Of a DNA stretch of 64,000 nucleotides, positions 46,078 through 54,567 are shown one piece after another (the stretch's first letter is position 1; each line of letters starts with the position of its first letter). Source of the DNA: Fontisubflavum oceani (lineage in GTDB: Bacteria > Pseudomonadota > Alphaproteobacteria > Rhodobacterales > Rhodobacteraceae). Location: positions 1,240,001 through 1,304,000 of the forward strand of contig NZ_CP129111.1 of assembly GCF_030407165.1 (NCBI RefSeq), in the 5' to 3' direction. A program made the translations under genes and the position numbers. The notes under the pieces were generated by a model. It did not search any database. It was not told the origin of the DNA and saw nothing but the letters and a program-made list of their open reading frames with translations.

Positions 46078-46943
46078 CGGTACAGAACACGCGGCTCGGG
46101 ATCTGGCTGATGGTCGCCACGACCTTCGTCTTCGCCATCCAGGACGGGATCAGTCGGCATCTGGCAGGGGAATACAACGTGCTGATGGTGGTGATGATCC
46201 GCTATTGGTTTTTCGCTGCCTTTGTGATCGCCATCGCGGCCCGCCAGGCTGGCGGTGTGCGAGCAGCGGCGGCGACGAGACAGCCGGTGCTACAAGCGTT
46301 TCGGGGCATGCTTCTGTCGCTGGAAATCTGCGTGATGGTGGGGGCCTTCGTGCTGCTTGGCCTGGTGGAGAGCCACGCGGTTTTTGCCTGCTACCCGTTG
46401 TTGATCGCGGCTTTGTCAGGACCGATTCTGGGGGAGAAGGTCGGCTGGCGCAGATGGGCGGCTATCGCGGTCGGCTTTGTCGGGGTCTTGATCATTTTGC
46501 AGCCCGGTGTGCGCGTGTTCGAGATTGAGGCGCTGGTGCCGCTCGCGGCGGCGTTTATGTTCGCGCTTTACGGGCTTTTGACCCGCTATGCGGCGCGCAA
46601 GGATGACGCGGCGACGAGTTTCTTCTGGACCGGGACTGTTGGTGCAGTGGTGATGACGGTCATCGGGGTCTGGTTCTGGGAACCAATGAGCGGGCCGGAC
46701 TGGGTCTGGATGGCCGCGCTCTGTGTTACCGGCGTGGCGGGCCATTGGCTCCTCATCAAGGTCTATGAGGTGGCCGAGGCGAGCGCGGTGCAGCCCTTTG
46801 CCTATCTGCAACTGGTCTTCGCCTCAGCCTTGGGCCTGTTGGTGTTTGGCGAGACGCTGCGAACGAATGTGGTCATCGGCGGCGGGCTGGTCGTGGCGGC
46901 CGGGCTCTTCACCCTTTGGCGGGCGCGGGCTAAGGCATCGTAA
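46074..46943 (+). CDS. DMT superfamily (EamA) transporter
   Basis: 289 aa with ten hydrophobic segments and two EamA repeats (about 8-140 and 150-282). The block VESHAVFACYPLLIAALSGP and the late QPFAYLQLVFASALGLLVFG are typical. The substrate is unknown. It overlaps mnmD by 4 nt and could be co-translated. Its last bases overlap the convergent transglycosylase gene by 14 nt. It resembles the other EamA gene at 30.7-31.7 kb in family only. Confidence 0.87.
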   Translation: MTVQNTRLGIWLMVATTFVFAIQDGISRHLAGEYNVLMVVMIRYWFFAAFVIAIAARQAGGVRAAAATRQPVLQAFRGMLLSLEICVMVGAFVLLGLVESHAVFACYPLLIAALSGPILGEKVGWRRWAAIAVGFVGVLIILQPGVRVFEIEALVPLAAAFMFALYGLLTRYAARKDDAATSFFWTGTVGAVVMTVIGVWFWEPMSGPDWVWMAALCVTGVAGHWLLIKVYEVAEASAVQPFAYLQLVFASALGLLVFGETLRTNVVIGGGLVVAAGLFTLWRARAKAS

Positions 46944-48864
46944 GACGGCTGGTCAGCGTCGGCGGGGCCAGCGCACCGGTCAGTTGTGCCTCATAGATCG
47001 CCAGGCTTTCGGTCACCCGCATGATGTAATTCCGGGTCTCGTTGAACGGGATCGCCTCGATCCAATCGATCACATCCACCGATGGGTCGCGCGGGTCACC
47101 AAACCGCTCGACCCATGCGCGGGCGCGGCTTGGACCCGCATTGTAGGCGGCGGCGAGAAGCACCGGGTTGGTCCCAAACTCTTCGGTCAGATAGGCCAGA
47201 TATCCGGCACCCAGAACCGCGTTATACGCCGGGTCGCTCAAGAGGCGCGCCTCGCTGAACTCCAGCCCCAGGCGGTTGGCTTGCCCCCGTCCGGTGCCCG
47301 GCATCACCTGCATCAGGCCGATTGCGCCAGCGGAGCTGATCACGCCCGGGTCGAACTCGGACTCGCGGCGGGCAATCGAGAGGTTGAGGCTGGGCGGGGC
47401 GGCCAAATCGGCCTCGGCCAGTTCGGTCACCGGGTAATAGGCGCGCATGATCTCATGGCCTTGTTGTGCCGCGCGTTTGGCGATCATCAGCGCGATATGC
47501 GGGTTACCCAGGTCGAAGGCGAGATCGCCAAGCTGTCCGGCCTCTTCGCGTGAGAGGCTCTCGGTCAGGTGCGTCATGAAGCGTTCGGCCAAATCCACCT
47601 CGCCACCTTCGTAGAGGACCAATGCGGCGCGCAGCACAGAGGAACCCATGAAGGCAGCATTGCGCCAGTTGCCATAGGTTTCATCCGCCAAAAACGCCGG
47701 GTCGGTTGGTAGATCGCCTCGTTCGGCGGCAAGCTGACCGTAGAAGCTTGATTGATACGCTGCGCCAAGGGCGTAGGCTTCTGCAGCGGCCTCCGCATTG
47801 CCCGCTGCTTCATACGCACGGCCCAGCCAATAACCCGCACGCCCGACGCTGATCGGGCTGAACACAACCTCTCGGAAATTGCTGAAATGGGTCACGGCTT
47901 GGTCGGCATTGCCGAGTTGTAATGCAGCATAGCCCGCGATCCACTCCAGATCGGCATATCGGATATAATCCGCGCTCGGGTCGATGAAATGCGACGCGGC
48001 AATCTGATAGGCGCGGTCGAAATCACCCTCTCTGGCGACATCGCGGGCCAATGTGGCGCGGCGATTGCCCCATTCGGTGGCGCGGCCGAGCGTCTCGACT
48101 GACGTGCTCCTGGCCAGAAGCAAATCTGCGGCCCGATCCCAAAGATCGGCGCGCATCCGCCAGAGGAACCGTTCGAAGGCCAGGCCGGGGTCAGATTGTA
48201 ACGCTTCCGGCACTGCCTCGATCAAACTATCCACCCCGGTGCGGCGCTCGCGCAGTGCGATCCGAGCCTCCGATAGCGCGCGCCAGCCAGCAGGGACCAT
48301 ATCCTCCATCTGCCGCGCCCGGTCCTCTTCCCCCTCCCAAAGCAGGTTGTCGAGCCGGGCGATATGATGGTCGGCCAAGATCGAACCGTATTCCGACAAG
48401 ATCGTGTCGAACTGTGCCGTGGTCAGCGTCATCGTTGTCCAGGCTCGGATGATTTCGGCGTGGGCGGCGTCCCTCTCACCGGTTGCGATCAGCGCTTCGG
48501 CCAGGCGCAAGCTGCCGGTGCCGGTTTCGGGTGGTTGCGGCCCGAAATAGGCGATGACCGTGGCGGGGTTGGCGCTCTGCGGGATGTTCCGCTCACCCCG
48601 CGCCCGCAGAAGCGGCAGGCCGGGCCAATCCGCATTGCGGTCCAAGAAATCAACATATTCCTCGAACCGGCCTTGGCGGGCCCGAAGCCGGGCCCAGGTG
48701 ACCACATCGCGGCCCGCTTCGTCATCAATCTGCCGCGTCGCCTCGGCGGCCAGATCAAAATCTTGTGCGCCGATGGCGGCCAAGGCCACACCGATTGCAT
48801 CGGGATTCGCCGCCACAGGCAAAGGCATCAGGGCGGCGAAAACGGCAAGAAGATAGGCGCGCAT
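46930..48864 (-). CDS. Soluble lytic murein transglycosylase (Slt70-like)
   Basis: 644 aa from ATG 48864. A signal peptide (MRAYLLAVFAALMPLPVAAN) precedes a long alpha-helical superhelix (about 30-470) and a C-terminal SLT domain with the catalytic Glu in LNLSIARRESEFDPG and the motifs SSAGAIGLMQVMPGTGRGQA and LAAAYNAGPSRARAWVERFG. It cleaves the MurNAc-GlcNAc bond of peptidoglycan with anhydro-ring formation. ATG 48879 is an alternative start five codons earlier. It is divergent from dapA. Confidence 0.92.
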   Translation of the reverse strand: MRAYLLAVFAALMPLPVAANPDAIGVALAAIGAQDFDLAAEATRQIDDEAGRDVVTWARLRARQGRFEEYVDFLDRNADWPGLPLLRARGERNIPQSANPATVIAYFGPQPPETGTGSLRLAEALIATGERDAAHAEIIRAWTTMTLTTAQFDTILSEYGSILADHHIARLDNLLWEGEEDRARQMEDMVPAGWRALSEARIALRERRTGVDSLIEAVPEALQSDPGLAFERFLWRMRADLWDRAADLLLARSTSVETLGRATEWGNRRATLARDVAREGDFDRAYQIAASHFIDPSADYIRYADLEWIAGYAALQLGNADQAVTHFSNFREVVFSPISVGRAGYWLGRAYEAAGNAEAAAEAYALGAAYQSSFYGQLAAERGDLPTDPAFLADETYGNWRNAAFMGSSVLRAALVLYEGGEVDLAERFMTHLTESLSREEAGQLGDLAFDLGNPHIALMIAKRAAQQGHEIMRAYYPVTELAEADLAAPPSLNLSIARRESEFDPGVISSAGAIGLMQVMPGTGRGQANRLGLEFSEARLLSDPAYNAVLGAGYLAYLTEEFGTNPVLLAAAYNAGPSRARAWVERFGDPRDPSVDVIDWIEAIPFNETRNYIMRVTESLAIYEAQLTGALAPPTLTSRLTMP

Positions 48865-49008
48865 GTGGGGCTCCGGCATAGGGGTCCCCCTTAGGATAAG
48901 AGGGTCGCGCCCGCTTGCAACACACGAACTTGGCAATTCCCGCATCTGGGGATATTGTCCGCGCGATTTCGCCGATCCCGGCTTTACCCACTGATAAGGA
49001 AGCGTGTG

Positions 49009-49881
49009 ATGTTTAAAGGCTCAATGCCCGCATTGGTCACGCCGTTTGCGAACGGCGCAGTGGACTTTGACGCGCTGAAGAAACTGGTGGAGTGGCAAAT
49101 TGCGGAAGGCAGCACCGGGTTGGTGCCTGTGGGGACGACTGGCGAAAGCCCGACCCTGTCTCATGACGAGCACGAGCAGGTGATCGCCGCTGTCGTCGAA
49201 ACGGCGGCTGGCCGGGTGCCGGTGATCGCCGGTGCGGGGTCGAACAACACGGTCGAGGCGATCCGGTTTGTGGAACATGCGAAAGCCGTCGGGGCGGCGG
49301 CCGCTTTGGTGGTTACGCCCTATTACAACAAGCCGACGCAGCGCGGGTTGATCGCGCATTTTTCGGCCCTGAATGAGGTCGGTATTCCGATCATCATCTA
49401 CAACATTCCGCCGCGCTCGGTGATCGACATGACGCCCGCGACAATGGGGGAACTGGCCAAGCTACCCAATATCGTCGGGGTGAAAGACGCGACCGCGGAC
49501 CTTTCCCGCGTGCCGCAGCAGCGGATCACTTGCGGCACGGAGTTCATCCAGCTTTCGGGCGAAGACGCAACGGCGGTTGGGTTCAACGCGCAAGGCGGGC
49601 ATGGCTGTATCAGCGTGACCGCCAATGTCGCGCCAAAGCTTTGCGCTGAGATGCAGGCGGCGACGCTGGCTGGCGACTATGCCAAGGCGCTGGAGTATCA
49701 GGACCGTCTGATGCCCCTGCATGAGGCGATTTTCATTGAGCCGGGGCTGTCTGGGGCGAAATATAGTCTGTCGGTTCTGGGGCGTTGCTCTGATGAGGTG
49801 CGCTTGCCGTTGACCGGCGTTGAGGACAGCACAAAAGCCGCGATTGAAAGCGGTATGCGGCATGCCGGACTGATCAACTGA
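49009..49881 (+). CDS. dapA: 4-hydroxy-tetrahydrodipicolinate synthase
   Basis: 290 aa, normal for DapA. It condenses pyruvate and aspartate semialdehyde at the branch to lysine and diaminopimelate. Motifs: GLVPVGTTGESPTLSHDEHE, VVTPYYNKPTQRGLIAHF with the catalytic Tyr, and the Schiff-base Lys in NIVGVKDATADL. ATG 49009 has AAGGA about 8 nt upstream. The next gene, trmO, starts one base after its stop codon. Confidence 0.97.
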   Translation: MFKGSMPALVTPFANGAVDFDALKKLVEWQIAEGSTGLVPVGTTGESPTLSHDEHEQVIAAVVETAAGRVPVIAGAGSNNTVEAIRFVEHAKAVGAAAALVVTPYYNKPTQRGLIAHFSALNEVGIPIIIYNIPPRSVIDMTPATMGELAKLPNIVGVKDATADLSRVPQQRITCGTEFIQLSGEDATAVGFNAQGGHGCISVTANVAPKLCAEMQAATLAGDYAKALEYQDRLMPLHEAIFIEPGLSGAKYSLSVLGRCSDEVRLPLTGVEDSTKAAIESGMRHAGLIN

Positions 49882-49882
49882 G

Positions 49883-50364
49883 ATGAGTGGTCAGCGCCCA
49901 GGCGAGGTCGCGCTTGGCTTCGATCCGGGGGACCGGGTCGACGCGGGGCTGACCTTCATTGGACGTATCCGCTCGCCATGGTCGAAGGGGAACGCGCCGA
50001 AAAACATCCGGCAAGCCCGGGAGACTGGGGAAGCGGCCCGGATCGAGCTTGATCCGGCTTATGCGCCTGCGTTGACCGGGCTGAACGTCGGGCAAGCGGT
50101 GCAACTGCTCTATTGGGTCGACCGGGGGAGCGTGACCTGATCGTGCAGACACCGGCCCATGCCGATGGTCCGCGTGGCACCTTTGCGCTCCGCTCCCCCG
50201 TCCGGCCAAATCCGATTGCGCTGGCCACGGTGCTGATCACCGGGATTGACGGTGCGGTGGTCGAAATCGACGCGATTGATGCGTTTGACGGCACGCCGCT
50301 GCTCGATATCAAGCCCTGGATCGAAACCGTCGATGTCCCGCCGGGCTGGCACCCGGAGACGTAA
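49883..50364 (+). CDS. trmO: tRNA m6t6A37 methyltransferase TrmO (TsaA family), frameshifted
   Basis: About 160 aa when joined, UPF0066 family. TrmO adds a methyl group to t6A37 of tRNA-Thr. The first frame has FIGRIRSPWSKGNAPKNIRQ and LTGLNVGQAVQLLYWVDRG, then hits a stop. The second has ERDLIVQTPAHADGPRGTFA and RSPVRPNPIALATV, the family signature. The G5 run at 50124-50128 seems to lack one G. It is next to dapA and smpB, in a stretch rich in tRNA and translation genes. Confidence 0.9.
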
Positions 50365-50383
50365 GTGCCTATATCCCGCCCCC

Positions 50384-50857
50384 ATGGCTAAGAAACCCGA
50401 TAACCCGAATTACAAGGTGATCGCCGAGAACCGGCGGGCGCGGTATGACTATGCCATCGAGGATGATCTTGAGGTTGGGATCATCCTGGAAGGTTCCGAG
50501 GTCAAATCGCTGCGCGCGGGTGGCTCGAATATCGCCGAGAGCTACGCCGCGGTGGAGAATGGCGAGCTGTGGTTGGTGAACAGCTATATCGCGCCCTATC
50601 TGCAGGCCAAAACCTTTGCCCATGAAGAGCGGCGGCGGCGGAAACTCCTGGTCAGCCGCAAGGAGCTTTCGAAGCTCTGGAACGCGACGCAGCGCGAGGG
50701 GATGACCCTTGTCCCGCTGGTGATGTATTTCAACCACCGGGGGCTGGTGAAGCTGAAAATCGGCATCGCCAAAGGTAAGAAGAACCACGACAAACGCGCG
50801 ACGGAAGCCAAACGCGATTGGCAGCGTCAAAAGGCACGGCTGCTCCGCGAGGGGTAG
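50384..50857 (+). CDS. smpB: SsrA-binding protein SmpB
   Basis: 157 aa. SmpB delivers tmRNA to stalled ribosomes. The beta-barrel motif VGIILEGSEVKSLRAGGSNI and the basic tail KKNHDKRATEAKRDWQRQKA match the family. ATG 50384 (MAKKPDNPNYKVIAENRRAR) is the usual start. tmRNA itself was not seen. Another ribosome-rescue gene, arfB, lies 3.7 kb downstream. Confidence 0.97.
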   Translation: MAKKPDNPNYKVIAENRRARYDYAIEDDLEVGIILEGSEVKSLRAGGSNIAESYAAVENGELWLVNSYIAPYLQAKTFAHEERRRRKLLVSRKELSKLWNATQREGMTLVPLVMYFNHRGLVKLKIGIAKGKKNHDKRATEAKRDWQRQKARLLREG

Positions 50858-50943
50858 GCCTGCGGCTCCGCGCCCCTTGCCAGCGTCAAGCCTTATGCGT
50901 AGGGCTATTCGGCAGATTGAAGACAGTCCAGAAAGGCCGAGAT

Positions 50944-51795
50944 ATGTCCGCCGATGATCCGAAAACCCTGGTCTCCACCGACTGGTTGGCGGCGCATCTA
51001 ACCGACCCCGACCTTAGGGTGATCGACGCCTCCTATTACCTGTCCGGAATGGGCCGCGACGCACGGGCGGAATATGAGGCCAGCCATATCCCCGGCGCGC
51101 GGTTTTTTGATATTGATGAGATCAGCGATCACCGCAGCGAGTTGCCGCATATGGCGCCGCCGGTGGAAAAATTCATCAGCCGGATGCGCGCCATGGGCGT
51201 GGGTGATGGCCATCAGGTCGTGGCCTATGACGGCGCCGGACTGTTCTCGGCCGCGCGGATATGGTGGCTGTTCCGGCTAATGGGCAAGACCGACATCGCG
51301 GTTCTGGATGGCGGCTTCCCAAAATGGCAGGCCGAAGGGCGACCGGTGGAGGATATGCCGCCCGTTCTGCGCGACCGACACATTACCGTGCAGCGGCAGG
51401 CGCATCTGGTGAAAGACGTGACGCAAGTGGCCTCGGCCTCGAAGCTCGGGGATTGGCAGATTGTCGATGCCCGCTCTCCAAGTCGCTTTAAGGGCGAAGA
51501 GCCCGAGGCCCGGCCCGGTCTGCGTGCGGGGCGTATTCCCGGCTCGATGAATGTGCATTACGCGAGCCTGCTTAATGCCGATGGCACGATGAAAGCGGGC
51601 GATGCTTTGCGTGCGGCGTTTGAAAGCGCCGGCGTAGATTTGGACAAACGGGTGATCACCACCTGCGGATCGGGCGTGACCGCAGCGATTTTGATGCTGG
51701 CGCTCGACCGGCTCGGCCATCGCGATGTGGCGCTTTACGATGGCTCCTGGGCGGAATGGGGCCAGTTCGAGCAGTTGAAAGTGGCGACCGGATGA
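50944..51795 (+). CDS. sseA: 3-mercaptopyruvate sulfurtransferase
   Basis: 283 aa with two rhodanese domains (about 1-140 and 160-283). The active-site loop with catalytic Cys is TTCGSGVTAAILMLAL, the CG(S/G)GVT form of mercaptopyruvate sulfurtransferases. It transfers sulfane sulfur to thiols or cyanide. The start MSADDPKTLVSTDWLAAHLT is typical. It overlaps the following GNAT gene by 4 nt (ATGA). Confidence 0.93.
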   Translation: MSADDPKTLVSTDWLAAHLTDPDLRVIDASYYLSGMGRDARAEYEASHIPGARFFDIDEISDHRSELPHMAPPVEKFISRMRAMGVGDGHQVVAYDGAGLFSAARIWWLFRLMGKTDIAVLDGGFPKWQAEGRPVEDMPPVLRDRHITVQRQAHLVKDVTQVASASKLGDWQIVDARSPSRFKGEEPEARPGLRAGRIPGSMNVHYASLLNADGTMKAGDALRAAFESAGVDLDKRVITTCGSGVTAAILMLALDRLGHRDVALYDGSWAEWGQFEQLKVATG

Positions 51796-52352
51796 GTTTG
51801 ATCAAAGCGGGCACGGAGCTGCCCTATCGGATCACCTATCTTGAGATGTTGGACGGCCCGAATGATCCGGCCCCGCTGCTGCCCGAAGGCGTGCGGCTGG
51901 ATCATGCGATCCGTCCGCCCGCGTGGTATTTCCTGGCGCTCTATGACGCTGTGGGCCGCGCTTATGAGTGGCAGGATAAGCATCGTGAAGACCCAGAGGT
52001 TGTGCGCGCCTTTGTGCAGGACCCGGCGGTCGAGCTTTGGGTGGCCAGCGCTCAGGGGTGGCCGCAAGGATTCTTCCAGCTTGATTTCCGCCAAGCCGGC
52101 ACCTGCGATCTCGCCTATTTCGGGATGGTGCCCGAAGCGGTCGGCCAAGGTTTGGGCGGCAAATTGCTGCGCACGGCGCTTGCGAAAGGCTGGGCTGGCG
52201 AGGGCGTTCGGCGGATGACGGTCAACACCTGCACGCTTGACCACCCACGGGCCCTGGACCTTTATCAACGGGTCGGGTTCCGTCCGATGCGCACCGAAGA
52301 CAAAACCTGCATTCTGACTCGCGACCGTGATCCGTCGCTTTTTCCTGCCTGA
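51792..52352 (+). CDS. GNAT family N-acetyltransferase
   Basis: 186 aa. The acetyl-CoA motif is YFGMVPEAVGQGLGGKLLRT, followed by the usual beta-bulge region (TLDHPRALDLYQRVGFRPMR). The substrate is unknown. ATG 51792 is coupled to sseA by an ATGA overlap; the following aminotransferase starts 10 bp after its stop, so sseA, this gene and the aminotransferase are probably one operon. Confidence 0.85.
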   Translation: MSLIKAGTELPYRITYLEMLDGPNDPAPLLPEGVRLDHAIRPPAWYFLALYDAVGRAYEWQDKHREDPEVVRAFVQDPAVELWVASAQGWPQGFFQLDFRQAGTCDLAYFGMVPEAVGQGLGGKLLRTALAKGWAGEGVRRMTVNTCTLDHPRALDLYQRVGFRPMRTEDKTCILTRDRDPSLFPA

Positions 52353-52362
52353 AGGCCACACC

Positions 52363-53547
52363 ATGTTTGAGACACTGACCCCGCCCGAGACCGATCAAAT
52401 TCTGCGCATCATGGCGCTTTATGCCGCCGATGAGCGCCCGCAAAAGGTTGATCTAGGCGTTGGCGTGTATCGCACCGCCGATGGGCGGACACCGGTTATG
52501 GCCGCGGTCAAGCAGGCCGAAGAGCGGATTTGGCAAAGCCAGGAAACAAAGAGTTATCTGGGACTGGCGGGTGATCCAGGGTTTCACGCCGTCATGCGCG
52601 ACTTGATCCTTGGCAATACGGTACCAGCGTCGCGGGTGGCTGCGCTGGCCACGCCGGGCGGCACCGGGGCCGTGCGGCAGATTCTCGAGCTGACCCGCAA
52701 CCTCACGCCGGATGCGACCGTCTGGATCAGCGACCCATCCTGGCCCAATCACCGCTCAATTGCCGGGTATCTTGGCCTGAACCTGCGGCTCTATCGCTAT
52801 TATGACCCTGAAACCGGCGGGTTGGATCGCGACGGGATGATGGGAGATTTGGCTGAGGCGAAGCCGGGCGATGTGGTGCTGCTGCATGGTTGCTGCCACA
52901 ACCCGTCGGGTGTCGAGCTATCGTTGCAAGACTGGCGGGATGTGGGCGCGCTGCTGCAGCGCACCGGTGCGATTCCGTTTGTTGACATCGCTTATCAGGG
53001 CTTTGGCGAGGGACTTGAGGAGGATGCGGCGGGCACCCGTATCTTGGCGGGTATGCTGCCGGAAGTGTTGATCGCCGCCAGCTGCTCAAAGAATTTCGGG
53101 CTTTATCGTGACCGCGTCGGGATCGCCTTTGCGATCACGGCGGATGACAAAACCCAAGCCAAAGCACAGGCGACATTGGCGTTCCTCAACCGACAGAATT
53201 ATTCCTTCCCGCCGGATCACGGCGCGCGGGTGGTGGAGACGATCCTCACCGATCCGGCCCTTACCGAGACCTGGCGAACGGAGCTCAGAGAGATGCGCGA
53301 GGGGATGAGTGCCACGCGGCAATCGATCGCCGAGGCTTTGCGGGCCGAGACGGGCTCGGACCGGTTCGGCTTTCTGGCCAGCAATCGCGGCATGTTCTCG
53401 CTGATCGGCGCCACGCCCGAGCAGGTGGAAACCCTGCGCGACGAGCATGCGATTTATGTGGTGGGCGACGGGCGGATGAACATCGCCGGTCTGACACCCG
53501 ACAGCATCCCCTATGTGGCGCGCGCGGTGGCAAAGGTGATGGGCTAA
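52363..53547 (+). CDS. Aromatic/aspartate aminotransferase (PLP class I)
   Basis: 394 aa, class I aminotransferase of the aspartate/tyrosine group. Markers are VDLGVGVYRTADGRTPVMAA, LHGCCHNPSGVELSLQDW (the NPSG loop), and the PLP-lysine site ASCSKNFGLYRDRVG. The C-terminal Arg in NIAGLTPDSIPYVARAV is not assigned. It transfers amino groups between aromatic or acidic amino acids and 2-oxoacids. An upstream in-frame ATG at 52327 would overlap the GNAT gene. Confidence 0.93.
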   Translation: MFETLTPPETDQILRIMALYAADERPQKVDLGVGVYRTADGRTPVMAAVKQAEERIWQSQETKSYLGLAGDPGFHAVMRDLILGNTVPASRVAALATPGGTGAVRQILELTRNLTPDATVWISDPSWPNHRSIAGYLGLNLRLYRYYDPETGGLDRDGMMGDLAEAKPGDVVLLHGCCHNPSGVELSLQDWRDVGALLQRTGAIPFVDIAYQGFGEGLEEDAAGTRILAGMLPEVLIAASCSKNFGLYRDRVGIAFAITADDKTQAKAQATLAFLNRQNYSFPPDHGARVVETILTDPALTETWRTELREMREGMSATRQSIAEALRAETGSDRFGFLASNRGMFSLIGATPEQVETLRDEHAIYVVGDGRMNIAGLTPDSIPYVARAVAKVMG

Positions 53548-53640
53548 AGACCCTTGTCAGACGGGCGGAAGGGGCGTATTGCGCGCCATCGCCCGATTAT
53601 GGGCCAAGTCTCCGACCACCTTGTCAAAACGGAAAACAAC

Positions 53641-54264
53641 ATGAACCGCACGTATTTGCCTGGCATTTTGGCCATGGCGTCGATTGTCGTCGCCTCCAAC
53701 ATCCTCGTCCAATTCCTTTTCGGCCAGTGGCTGACCTGGGGGGCGTTTACCTATCCGCTGGCCTTCCTGGTCACCGATGTCATGAACCGCGTCTATGGCG
53801 TGACTGCTGCCCGGCGCGTTGTTTTCGTTGGGTTTTTGGTCGGCGTTGCTTGCTCGCTGATTGGGACGCAGATCATGGGCGAGTTCGGCCCGCTGGTCAC
53901 GCTCCGCATCGCGATGGGCTCCGGTCTGGCCTTCCTGACCGCGCAGCTTTTGGACGTCGCCATCTTTGACCGGATGCGCGACGGCATTTGGTGGAAAGCG
54001 CCGGTTTTCTCAACGATCATTGGGTCTTCGGTGGATACGGCGCTCTTCTTCACCATCGCCTTCTCGGCCAGTCTGACCTTCCTTGAGCCGGGCAATGACG
54101 TGTCCTGGGCCGGAGAGATGTTGCCGATGCTTGGGGCCGGGCCGGTGGCGCCGCTTTGGGTCTCGCTCGCCTTCGCGGATTGGCTGGTGAAACTGTCGCT
54201 GGCGATCCTGGCGCTGATTCCGTTCCGCATCCTCACCCGCCGATTATTGGCACATGTCGCATAA
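53641..54264 (+). CDS. Queuosine precursor transporter (YhhQ/VUT family)
   Basis: 207 aa with about six membrane segments. The family block FTYPLAFLVTDVMNRVYGVT is the VUT/YhhQ signature; IGSSVDTALFFTIAFSASLT lies in a later segment. YhhQ proteins import queuosine precursors such as preQ0 or preQ1. ATG 53641 gives the usual length; in-frame ATGs at 53554 and 53599 would add unlikely polar residues. The 93-bp leader shows no preQ1 riboswitch pattern that I can recognise. Confidence 0.88.
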   Translation: MNRTYLPGILAMASIVVASNILVQFLFGQWLTWGAFTYPLAFLVTDVMNRVYGVTAARRVVFVGFLVGVACSLIGTQIMGEFGPLVTLRIAMGSGLAFLTAQLLDVAIFDRMRDGIWWKAPVFSTIIGSSVDTALFFTIAFSASLTFLEPGNDVSWAGEMLPMLGAGPVAPLWVSLAFADWLVKLSLAILALIPFRILTRRLLAHVA

Positions 54265-54270
54265 TTTCTT

Positions 54271-54299
54271 TTGACAAACACAAAATCTGTGGCAGGCTC
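54271..54299 (+). promoter_or_regulatory. Candidate sigma-70 promoter for the small structured transcript
   Basis: A perfect -35 hexamer TTGACA lies at 54271-54276, just after the transporter stop. With a 17-bp spacer the -10 is AGGCTC (54294-54299), poor against TATAAT, as is often the case in this family. Transcription would begin near 54305, some 10 nt before the ATG and 30 nt before the GTG of the small ORF. Confidence 0.4.
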
Positions 54300-54316
54300 A
54301 CCTCAACAGCAACCAA

Positions 54317-54391
54317 ATGAAAGGAGGTGATCCAGTGTCTAGAGAGGTATTGGAGAATGGCGTCGGGACAGCTTGGGAGGATCGCCGCTAG
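54317..54391 (+). CDS. Small ORF with near-perfect Shine-Dalgarno
   Basis: Two in-frame starts exist: ATG 54317 (24 codons) and GTG 54335 (18 codons, product MSREVLENGVGTAWEDRR if initiated with Met). The stretch AAAGGAGGTGATCCAG (54320-54335) is the complement of the 16S rRNA 3' end over about 15-16 nt, with its AGGAGG core 7 nt before the GTG; the GTG is therefore the likelier start. The peptide has no signal or known domain. It is followed by a structured region and terminator ahead of arfB. Translation is likely but not proven. Confidence 0.55.
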   Translation: MKGGDPVSREVLENGVGTAWEDRR

Positions 54392-54462
54392 GCAACCCTA
54401 GGGGGCGAACCCCATCCCAGGTGGACCAGCGGTCCTGACCGCGCCCACCTCCTGATTTCTCG

Positions 54463-54494
54463 AAAAGGGTCGTGCCATTGGTACGGCCCTTTTT
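54463..54494 (+). terminator. Strong intrinsic terminator before arfB
   Basis: A 14-bp stem (AAAAGGGTCGTGCC with GGTACGGCCCTTTT, two G-U pairs) with a 3-nt loop ends in a T5 run. It lies after the small ORF and 73 bp before the arfB ATG. It either ends a separate small RNA or acts as an attenuator for arfB. Confidence 0.85.
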
Positions 54495-54567
54495 GGTGCC
54501 GAAATTGCTGTATGGATTTGGTATGGATCCCGTATGGAAATGATACAGACGCGAATGAGGGCGGCCC

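Larger units (their letters stand above)
54305..54494 (+). ncRNA. Candidate structured leader or small RNA upstream of arfB
   Basis: The predicted transcript has several structures: GGGG-CGAA-CCCC near 54400-54413; an outer stem AGGTGG (54419-54424) with CCACCT (54445-54450) enclosing GCGGT-CCTG-ACCGC; and the terminator stem. CACCTCCT at 54446-54453 is identical to the anti-SD core of 16S rRNA and is an 8-nt perfect complement of AGGAGGTG at 54322-54329. The two pairings exclude each other, so a switch is possible. I do not recognise it as a known family. Confidence 0.5.

Noticed and set aside
53548..53640. preQ1 riboswitch ahead of the queuosine-precursor transporter
   Set aside because: The 93-bp leader lacks a recognisable preQ1 aptamer pattern; context alone is not enough.
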